DNA of 32,269 nucleotides from Pirellulaceae bacterium (GTDB lineage: Bacteria; Planctomycetota; Planctomycetia; Pirellulales; Pirellulaceae), in assembly GCA_028281725.1 (NCBI GenBank), contig JANQJJ010000409.1, positions 1-32,269 of the forward strand. The letters are read 5' to 3'. Below are positions 26,597 to 32,269 of the stretch, piece after piece. Within the stretch, counting starts at the first letter, position 1, and each line of letters begins with the position of its first letter. The notes below the pieces were generated by a model. That model searched no databases and had not been told where the DNA came from. It saw nothing but the letters and a program-made list of their open reading frames with translations. The position numbers and the translations under genes are program-made.

Positions 26597-26624
26597 AAAA
26601 ACAGCCCCCGGATTAAGGAGGCTG
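26597..26624 (-). terminator. Intrinsic terminator of the DUF1559 gene
   Basis: On the minus strand an 8-bp stem with one G-U pair (arms CAGCCTCC and GGGGGCTG at 26602-26609 and 26617-26624, plus-strand numbering), a 7-base loop, then five U residues (26597-26601). It lies 29 bases after the DUF1559 stop codon. The wider region also has a 9-bp arm pair, CGTCAACGA with TCGTTGACG, around the hairpin. Confidence 0.8.
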
Positions 26625-26652
26625 CTTGAGCGAAACTCGTTGACGTCGTGGA

Positions 26653-27789
26653 TTAATCGAGATCCGTCGCCTTGAGCAGGAAGAGCGAACGCGGCATGTG
26701 GCTGCTACGCCCGTTCGGGGTCATCAACTGCTGATAGACAACGTAGTCGACTTGTTCGGCGATCGTTCGAACCGAGGCATCCAACATGGCAGCATTGACA
26801 ACGCCGGTGTGATTGGCCGATGGACGAGCCGTTTCAGGGCTGAGCGTGGCTATCAATTTTTGACCATTGATCACGTTCTCATTCTGAACCACATTAGGCG
26901 AAGGATGGAGTGGTGCGGGCGAAGCACCCGGTGAATCGCGGTAAAGGTAAACCATGCCGTGAACCACTCTGGGTGACAAAGCTCCACCACTGCCTATGGT
27001 ATCATTCAGGCTCCAGTAACCCCAATCGCCGGCCTGCAGATTCTCTGACAAGGCCAGGGTTTGACTGGTACCATCTCGCACGGCCTCGGTCCTGACCGCC
27101 TGAGATGCCCCCACCATGGTCACGGCACTTCCATCGGGAGCAAGAAACTGTCGCGGCGTATTGATGTGGAAAATACCGTTAGCGGCCAGTTGCGAATTCA
27201 CGGAACTCTGCTCGAGCGAGCCGGCGGAATATCCTAGAAAACCATCAAGGACTGATAAGTCCGTCGCGGGAACCGCCGCCGGTGAGAACGGATAGAAACC
27301 CGCGTTGACCACGTAGCTGTTCGTCGCATAATCGGCCTCGATAGGAGCAGAAATACTGACGATGTCGCTGGCACAGATAAAACTCTTGATGACGGGGTAG
27401 AAGATCTCGGCATTGGGGTCGGTTGCGGCTCTGACTCCCGTCCAAACAGCAGCGCCACCCGAGGTGGTCATGTTGGGATCGTCCCAGATATCCCGAAGTG
27501 GCTGTTGCTCCAGGTAGGGAAGCAACGCAACGGCCCAGGTACCTATTTTCCAGGTGTTGAGGTTCGTCTTGCCAAACCTCTCAATGCACCCGGGATACTT
27601 CTTTTTATCGATGGTGTGCTGGTTGATTGCCAGCCCCAGTTGTCTCATGTTGTTCTGACACTCAGTCCTCCGAGCCGCCTCTCGCGCCATCTGGACTGCG
27701 GGCAACAGTAGCCCTACTAGAATGCCAATGATGGCAATCACGACTAATAGTTCCACCAGCGTGAAGCCGGTGCGGAGCGAGCGACGCAT
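26653..27789 (-). CDS. DUF1559 protein with a type IV pilin-like N-terminus
   Basis: A 378-residue protein of the DUF1559 family, one of the most expanded families in planctomycetes. It begins MRRSLRTGFTLVELLVVIAI, a prepilin-type leader (cleavage after the Gly of TGFTLVE) plus hydrophobic helix, then a family block MAREAARRTECQNNMRQLGL. The C-terminal block NHTGVVNAAMLDASVRTI matches the usual end of the family. I chose the ATG at 27789 because AAGGGG lies about 7 bases upstream; the frame runs to 27918 but this extension lacks a leader. The protein should be processed by a prepilin peptidase and placed in the cell envelope; its role is unknown. An intrinsic terminator follows. Confidence 0.93.
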   Translation of the reverse strand: MRRSLRTGFTLVELLVVIAIIGILVGLLLPAVQMAREAARRTECQNNMRQLGLAINQHTIDKKKYPGCIERFGKTNLNTWKIGTWAVALLPYLEQQPLRDIWDDPNMTTSGGAAVWTGVRAATDPNAEIFYPVIKSFICASDIVSISAPIEADYATNSYVVNAGFYPFSPAAVPATDLSVLDGFLGYSAGSLEQSSVNSQLAANGIFHINTPRQFLAPDGSAVTMVGASQAVRTEAVRDGTSQTLALSENLQAGDWGYWSLNDTIGSGGALSPRVVHGMVYLYRDSPGASPAPLHPSPNVVQNENVINGQKLIATLSPETARPSANHTGVVNAAMLDASVRTIAEQVDYVVYQQLMTPNGRSSHMPRSLFLLKATDLD

Positions 27790-28025
27790 AGTTATCCCCT
27801 TGCGTTTTTGAAAAGCCACATCCAGAAAAGACCCCTTACTCCCCGAAGCTATTGTCGCAGAATCCTTGCTGGGAGTCCAGCATCGCAGAGAAGGTGATAT
27901 TAATTTCTGACGGTTCACCGCAATTTATCTTAGTTATCGTCGCCCTCATAGGGATCTGTAACCTAGAATTGCACGCCCCTCAATCATTCCCCCAAAGTAG
28001 TGGTTTCCGCAAGGGTCGTACCGGA

Positions 28026-28343
28026 ATGCGCAAGGTAACAAAACCGTTGACTTGGCTTCTGCCGATCTTGCTATTTAGTCTGATTTGCAAGCAATCTGAC
28101 GCAGGTCAGCCGCTCCTATTTCCTTGGGGCTGCCCTTCCGAACCCGCTCAGCGGGCTCCCCAATCGCTCGCCCCCTACCGAACTCTAGGCAAAACAGAGC
28201 ATTCTACGGAGGCTCCACGGCCGGTCCAGCCGCTACCGACCCCATCTGGCTACGCTTACGGCTGGTTCGGCAGCAATCCCAGCCCTCAGTGGGGTAGACA
28301 CTTTGGATATTCACGCGGCTTCACCCAGTGGTCACTCCGTTAG
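28026..28343 (+). CDS. Small secreted planctomycete protein with a YGWFG motif
   Basis: A 105-residue exported protein: signal peptide about residues 1-26 (MRKVTKPLTWLLPILLFSLI, cleavage near SDAG), a Pro-rich middle, and a Tyr/Trp/Gly-rich tail, AYGWFGSNPSPQWGRHFGY then FTQWS. Tails of the YGWFG...W.RH.GY...QWS type occur, as far as I remember, in small secreted planctomycete proteins of unknown function. The ATG at 28026 was chosen because the leader starts there; the frame is open upstream to 27852 but without leader-like sequence. AAGGG lies about 10 bases upstream. It is divergent from the DUF1559 gene. Confidence 0.78.
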   Translation: MRKVTKPLTWLLPILLFSLICKQSDAGQPLLFPWGCPSEPAQRAPQSLAPYRTLGKTEHSTEAPRPVQPLPTPSGYAYGWFGSNPSPQWGRHFGYSRGFTQWSLR

Positions 28344-28416
28344 CAGCCCACTGAACTATCAGGTGATTAAGGTGTCTACCTCTGAAGACCGTGCCAGAGC
28401 ATCGGAAAAAGCGAAT

Positions 28417-28452
28417 GGTCGGAGAGGGCCGGATACCCTATCTCACCTTTTT
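28417..28452 (+). terminator. Possible intrinsic terminator after the YGWFG gene
   Basis: A hairpin with 10 of 12 base pairs (one G-U) and a 7-base loop, arms 28417-28428 and 28436-28447, followed directly by TTTTT (28448-28452). It starts 73 bases after the stop codon of the small secreted protein gene and would separate it from the efflux operon. Confidence 0.4.
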
Positions 28453-28492
28453 CCCGCAGGCTGTTAGGGCTTGAAATCTGAGCGAACCGAAG

Positions 28493-28517
28493 AAACACTT
28501 GTTTGAAACAGGTGTTT
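28493..28517. promoter_or_regulatory. Predicted TetR operator
   Basis: Two 12-base half-sites, AAACACTTGTTT (28493-28504) and AAACAGGTGTTT (28506-28517), arranged as an inverted repeat around a single central G. Eleven of twelve positions pair. It overlaps the predicted -35 and spacer of the promoter below, so a bound repressor would block RNA polymerase. Placement just upstream of a TetR-family gene suggests autoregulation. Confidence 0.7.
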
Positions 28518-28528
28518 AGCCCTATAGT
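28499..28528 (+). promoter_or_regulatory. Predicted promoter of the TetR-efflux operon
   Basis: TTGTTT (28499-28504), an 18-base spacer, and TATAGT (28523-28528, five of six matches to TATAAT). The -35 is weak, but the position over the inverted repeat is typical of a repressor-controlled promoter. Transcription would begin near 28535. Confidence 0.5.
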
Positions 28529-28778
28529 TGTGTCGCATTGTCACACCGATTCGCTCCCGGTCGCACGTGGCCTGCTCGAACCATTAGGCATTATCGGCGA
28601 GAAACGACCGTCGACTCCCACGTTGCCATCGCGCTCCGCCGCGAGGATCGCCGGAAAAGCAGGCCGGTTATCCCGGAGCTATGCCAAGTGTGCCAGATGA
28701 GCCCAGGTCACTGGGCTGCGGTTCGAGCCGGGCTGATTTCGGTGTGCAGCTGTCTCACCTCGATGGAAGATTTCGACT

Positions 28779-29474
28779 TTGTCCAACACGGCCGACAAAC
28801 CGACTGCAGACCGACTGATCGACGTTGCTGGCGAGATCTTCGCCGCCAAAGGCAGCTCCGCTACCGTGCGAGAGATCTGCAGCGCGGCCGGCTGCTCGGT
28901 TGCAGCGATCAATTACTATTTCGGCGACAAACAGCAACTCTACATTCGGTGTGTTCAGGCTGCTTGTGAGCGGAAACAGCGGCTTTTCCCGTTCCCTCGA
29001 CCGGATGCGGAGGATGTCGACCCGCCTACGCTGCTAAGAGCCTTCTTGCGGGCGATGACAGGCCGCATCGCCGCGAAATCCAATCTTTCTTGGCAGAACA
29101 CACTGATGCTTCGCGAGGTGCTCGCGCCTTCGGAAGCGATTGACGAGATGCTGCAATCTTACTTCCGGCCCGACTTTCAACTCCTGTATCAATTGCTCGG
29201 TCGACTGCTGGGCCCTGAACTGGATTCACCGAGTCTTCGTCGGCAGTTGGCGACTCAGATCCTGGCTCGCGGCATGTTCTTGCGCACGGGAAAACACCTG
29301 CGAACGATGCTTGAGATCAGTTCGGAGGAGAATGAGGACCCGGAGAAATATGCGGACGAGTTATACGAATCCATATTAATGCAAGTCGAATCCATGCGGC
29401 TGGCCAAACAACATCCGCCACTGGCCTCGCCGGTGGACAACAATGCTCCAGCTACTCCTTCGTCACGAGGTTAA
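28779..29474 (+). CDS. TetR-family transcriptional repressor, CecR-like
   Basis: A 231-residue TetR/AcrR-family regulator. The N-terminal helix-turn-helix is clear (ADRLIDVAGEIFAAKGSSAT, then REICSAAGCSVAAINYYFGDKQQLY, about residues 10-55). The C-terminal ligand domain resembles the CecR/YbiH (DUF1956) group, e.g. SWQNTLMLREVLAPSEAID. The start codon is TTG: GGAAGA (28765-28770) lies 8 bases before it, the frame has a stop at 28734 and no ATG in between. The adaptor gene begins 8 bases after its stop. It very likely represses its own operon through the inverted repeat at 28493-28517; the inducing compound is unknown. Confidence 0.9.
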   Translation: MSNTADKPTADRLIDVAGEIFAAKGSSATVREICSAAGCSVAAINYYFGDKQQLYIRCVQAACERKQRLFPFPRPDAEDVDPPTLLRAFLRAMTGRIAAKSNLSWQNTLMLREVLAPSEAIDEMLQSYFRPDFQLLYQLLGRLLGPELDSPSLRRQLATQILARGMFLRTGKHLRTMLEISSEENEDPEKYADELYESILMQVESMRLAKQHPPLASPVDNNAPATPSSRG

Positions 29475-29482
29475 AAAGGTCG

Positions 29483-31117
29483 ATGTTCAAGAATATTCTC
29501 CTCGGTGGCATTGTGCCATTGATTCTGGTGGCGACTGGAGTCGCGGTTGTGGTCGGCATGAAGAAGCCCGATCCGCAGAAGGTACCGCCGCTGGGCAAAG
29601 ATCTTGCGTCGCGAATGTCGGTCTTACCCGCCGCCGACGTACAGCGGGTCCACGCTTTGGCCGAGAAATCTGAGACGCTCGACATTCCCGTTAGTGGAAC
29701 GGTCGTTCCCTATCGAGAAATCCAACTGGCTGCCGAAGCGGCAGGGCGGATTACCGAGAAGGATCTGAATGTCCGCAGTGGCAACTTCGTGACGGAGGGG
29801 CAAATCCTCTATCGAATCGATCCACGCGACTACGAACTGGAAGTCCAGAGATTAACGCGTCGGCTGGAGCAGGAGCGGGCCGCGCTCAAGGAATTGGTGC
29901 AGGATATTGCCAATTCCAAGCGGCTGCTGGAGGTCGCCGAGGAAGAATTGAAGCTTGCAGAAGCCGACGTCCGGCGCTTTGAATCACTCAACGCCAATTT
30001 TAGCAGCGCTTCCGAGCTCGACGAGGCTCGACGCAGCCGACTCACCAGCATGAATCAGAAGGTCAATGCCCAAAATCAAGTCCGCACGTTCGAGACGCGA
30101 AGTTCGCGACTGGAGCTGGCGATCAATTTGGCTGAAACCGAGTTGAAGCAAGCGGAGTTGGATCTGCAACGCACGACCATTCGGGCACCGGTCGATGGGC
30201 GAATCGTCAGTGAGGAAGTCGAAGCGGATTCCTATGTGCAGCGCGGGACTCCACTGGTAGTCATCGAGGACACCGGGAAGGTGGAAGTGGCCTGCAACCT
30301 CCGCATGGACCAACTTTATTGGATTCTCGATCAACAAGACCTCAGCGCCGATCAGCTGGTCAACGCAGCGCTCGCGTCGCGTTACGAATTGCCGCCGACG
30401 CCGGTCAAAGTCCGGTTCGAATTGGCTGGCCGCGAGTCGATTCTATATGAGTGGGATGGAACGCTCTCCCGATATGATGGAGCCGGGCTCGATCCGCAAA
30501 GCCGTACGGTACCGATTCGTGTCCTAGTGGATCGACCGGGCGAATTTCAGGTCAATGGCAAACCGGTCGGCGAGTCCGATCGGAGCGGTCCGCCCACCTT
30601 GGTACGTGGCATGTTCGTCGAAGTCATCGTGAAAGCCCGCCCGGCGACTCAATTGCTGCTGGTCCCGAAGCTCGGCATCAAGCCGGCAACCAACATGCAT
30701 CGCATCTGGAAGTTCGTTCCCGATCCGTCCGCGCTGGACGCCTCGCGTAAAGTGAAGCAAGGTGGTGCGAGCGACGATGCCGATGATCCGACGGATTCCG
30801 CAGACACGAAACCAGTCGCGAGTCGGAAAGTGGACATTGATCCGGCCGAATGGGAAGCAGGGTTTCTTAGGGTGATTTCGGATGTCGAGGTGGTCGGAGC
30901 GTTTCGGGAGCCGTTTTCCGCCGGCGGGTTGAAAAGCGAGGGCCGCAGGACCGATTTGCCGGCAGTCGAATACTGGACCTGTGAGGTTCCCGGTGGCCAG
31001 CTTTCTGCTGGCGATCATGTGGTCGTGACGCCGCTGCCAGGTATTGAGGCAGAAGGGGATGAAGCGATTCGCGTTCCTCGCCAGCAGCTCATACAGAAGG
31101 TCAACCAAGACCGGTAG
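29483..31117 (+). CDS. HlyD-family membrane fusion protein (RND efflux adaptor)
   Basis: A 544-residue periplasmic adaptor of an RND efflux system. One N-terminal membrane anchor (ILLGGIVPLILVATGVAVVV, residues 5-24). First lipoyl half at about 72-116 (REIQLAAEAAGRITEKDLNV), coiled coil about 118-235, second lipoyl half RAPVDGRIVSEEVEADSYVQ, then beta-barrel and membrane-proximal domains. It is longer than the usual 350-420 residues, mostly because of an acidic insertion (GGASDDADDPTDSADTK) near residues 430-447 and an extended tail. It links the inner-membrane pump to an outer-membrane channel; no channel gene is seen in the window. It begins 8 bases after the TetR gene with a short-spaced AAGG. 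Confidence 0.92.
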   Translation: MFKNILLGGIVPLILVATGVAVVVGMKKPDPQKVPPLGKDLASRMSVLPAADVQRVHALAEKSETLDIPVSGTVVPYREIQLAAEAAGRITEKDLNVRSGNFVTEGQILYRIDPRDYELEVQRLTRRLEQERAALKELVQDIANSKRLLEVAEEELKLAEADVRRFESLNANFSSASELDEARRSRLTSMNQKVNAQNQVRTFETRSSRLELAINLAETELKQAELDLQRTTIRAPVDGRIVSEEVEADSYVQRGTPLVVIEDTGKVEVACNLRMDQLYWILDQQDLSADQLVNAALASRYELPPTPVKVRFELAGRESILYEWDGTLSRYDGAGLDPQSRTVPIRVLVDRPGEFQVNGKPVGESDRSGPPTLVRGMFVEVIVKARPATQLLLVPKLGIKPATNMHRIWKFVPDPSALDASRKVKQGGASDDADDPTDSADTKPVASRKVDIDPAEWEAGFLRVISDVEVVGAFREPFSAGGLKSEGRRTDLPAVEYWTCEVPGGQLSAGDHVVVTPLPGIEAEGDEAIRVPRQQLIQKVNQDR

Positions 31118-31346
31118 TTCCCTATAAAGGGAGCCTTGCCATGAGCGGCGAGGCGCCGGCCGCCGGTCAGTAAAACGGTGACGAAAAGGAAACGCCAGTG
31201 GCTAACGGCATGCCGCTCACCCAAGAACGTAGGGGCCGAGCCTGGTCGGTTCGCATCATCAGAACTGGTGGCTTGCCAAGTAAGTTACGTTCCCGCAGCG
31301 ATGCTAAGTAATCGAGATTTATTTTTTGATATAGGGATGAGGACGA

Positions 31347-32269
31347 ATGAGATCGCTGGTCCGATGGGCGGTTGAAAATGCACCCGGTGTGAACGTGATG
31401 GTGCTCGGAACGTTGGTGGCTGGCTTCCTGAGCTTTCTCATGCTGCGGCGGGAAGTGTTTCCCGAATTCGAACTGGAGGTGATCCTGGTCACCGTCCCGT
31501 ACCCGGGCGCTTCGCCAGCGGACGCGGAGAAGGGCGTTTGCCAGCCAATCGAAGAGGCCGTCCGCGCTCTCGATGGCATCAAACGTCTGGTAAGTATCGC
31601 CCGCGAAGGGGGTGGGTATGTGCTGGTCGAGTTGAATTCGAACATTCGCGATGTGCAGAAGATGGTCACGGATGTCCGCTCACGCGTTGATCGCATTACT
31701 AACTTTCCAGAACTCTCAGAAGATCCGCAGGTTGAGCAGATTACGTTTCGCGAGGCGGCGATTCGCGTGGCGATCATCGGTCCGACGTCCGACGACCCGG
31801 ATGCGGAGATCAAATTGCGCGGTGTCGCCGAAGATGTCAGGGCCTCGCTGCTGGACCTGGAGACGGTGACTCAGGCGAATATTCAAGGAGCCAAGCCGTT
31901 TCAGATCGATGTCGAAATCTCGGAGGAGACGCTGCGCAAGTATGGTCTCACTCTATCGACGGTGGCTCAGCTGCTCCGGCGCGAAAACATCGAGATGCCC
32001 GGCGGACAACTCAAGGCAGATGGTCAAGAAATCTTGCTGCGTGGAAAAAACCGCCGAGAGATTGGTGAAGAAATCAAGAACCTGCCGGTCATCGCACAAC
32101 CAAACGGTGTGGTGCTCAACATTTCTGATATTGGTGAAGTGCGAGACGAATTCGACGACTCCTCCAACATCAACGAGGTCAATGGTCAGCACCACACCGT
32201 TTGGTTGTGCGATGACCGGCAGGTTCTTGATTTCTTCACCAATCTCTCGGCGGTTTTTTCCACGCAGCA
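31347..32269 (+). CDS. RND efflux permease, 5' part; true sequence probably ends near 32187
   Basis: The N-terminal 281 residues of an RND-family (AcrB/MexB-like) inner-membrane pump: a first membrane helix at about 15-36 (NVMVLGTLVAGFLSFLML), then VFPEFELEVILVTVPYPGAS, the conserved opening of the periplasmic porter domain, and later VAQLLRRENIEMPGGQL. The ATG at 31347 has GAGG 4 bases upstream; the adaptor gene lies 229 bases before it. The gene is cut by the window edge. Moreover, from about 32188 the reading frame enters an exact reverse complement of 32035-32116, so the last roughly 27 codons are not authentic; the family normally continues after NEVNGQ with a small hydrophobic strand. 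Substrate cannot be predicted. Confidence 0.9.
   Translation, partial: MRSLVRWAVENAPGVNVMVLGTLVAGFLSFLMLRREVFPEFELEVILVTVPYPGASPADAEKGVCQPIEEAVRALDGIKRLVSIAREGGGYVLVELNSNIRDVQKMVTDVRSRVDRITNFPELSEDPQVEQITFREAAIRVAIIGPTSDDPDAEIKLRGVAEDVRASLLDLETVTQANIQGAKPFQIDVEISEETLRKYGLTLSTVAQLLRRENIEMPGGQLKADGQEILLRGKNRREIGEEIKNLPVIAQPNGVVLNISDIGEVRDEFDDSSNINEVNGQHHTVWLCDDRQVLDFFTNLSAVFSTQ
32035..32269. repeat. Exact 82-bp inverted repeat at the right end
   Basis: Bases 32188-32269 are the exact reverse complement of 32035-32116, with a 71-base spacer. Both arms lie inside the RND gene and the right arm breaks its protein family pattern. The repeat reaches the last base of the window, which is typical of a fold-back (hairpin) chimera. 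Confidence 0.97.

Larger units (their letters stand above)
28344..28778. other. Intergenic region before the TetR gene
   Basis: Besides the possible terminator (28417-28452), the operator (28493-28517) and the promoter (28499-28528), roughly 250 bases lie between the promoter and the TTG start. They contain no frame with family-like sequence; I see nothing else in them. The long leader is unusual for a TetR gene. Confidence 0.45.

Noticed and set aside
31118..31140. CCCTATAAAGGG hairpin after the adaptor gene as a terminator
   Set aside because: The stem is short and no T-run follows, and the pump gene downstream is expected to share the transcript.
31178..31375. Open frame between the adaptor and pump genes
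   Set aside because: No family-like sequence, overlaps the start of the RND gene in another frame, and the pump has its own binding site.

Overview
The window looks like a chromosomal fragment from a member of the Planctomycetota, probably Pirellula/Rhodopirellula-like. The evidence is a set of protein families that are abundant almost only in that phylum: a DUF1549/DUF1553 cytochrome paired with a Tat-exported DUF1501 protein, a DUF1559 pseudopilin-like protein, a small secreted protein with a YGWFG motif, and several planctomycete-type conserved proteins of unknown function. No rRNA, tRNA, CRISPR array, transposase or phage gene was seen.

Region by region. (1) 473-7898, plus strand: a 1705-residue exported cytochrome/WD40/DUF1549/DUF1553 protein, its DUF1501 partner, and a small planctomycete conserved protein with a likely TTG start. 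(2) 8008-23601, minus strand: nine closely spaced co-directional genes that look like one operon behind a predicted promoter at 23656-23685. In order of transcription they encode a MoxR-type AAA+ ATPase, a DUF58 protein, a BatA/VWA membrane protein, a second VWA membrane protein, a large DUF4175-like membrane protein, two related secreted helical proteins, a secreted alpha/alpha-toroid protein, and a 1035-residue exported protein with repeated small beta modules and a C-terminal TlpA-like thioredoxin domain. (3) 24140-25861, plus strand: an unusual sulfotransferase + GT2 glycosyltransferase + TPR fusion, convergent with a small membrane protein (25869-26543). (4) 26597-27789, minus strand: a DUF1559 protein with a clear intrinsic terminator. 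(5) 28026-28343, plus strand: the small YGWFG protein. (6) 28493 to the right end, plus strand: an efflux cassette made of a near-perfect operator overlapping a promoter, a TetR/CecR-like repressor, an HlyD-family adaptor and the start of an RND pump.

How they work together. The MoxR/DUF58/VWA group resembles the chaperone-like MoxR-VWA systems, here extended with exported partners and a thiol-redox protein, so a role in envelope maturation or redox maintenance is the best guess; the substrate is unknown. The efflux cassette is a standard autoregulated TetR-adaptor-pump unit.

Quality caveat. The last 82 bases are an exact reverse complement of 32035-32116. The RND gene reads straight through this fold-back into a sequence that does not belong to the family, so the right end is most likely an assembly or amplification chimera and the pump is truncated at about 32187.
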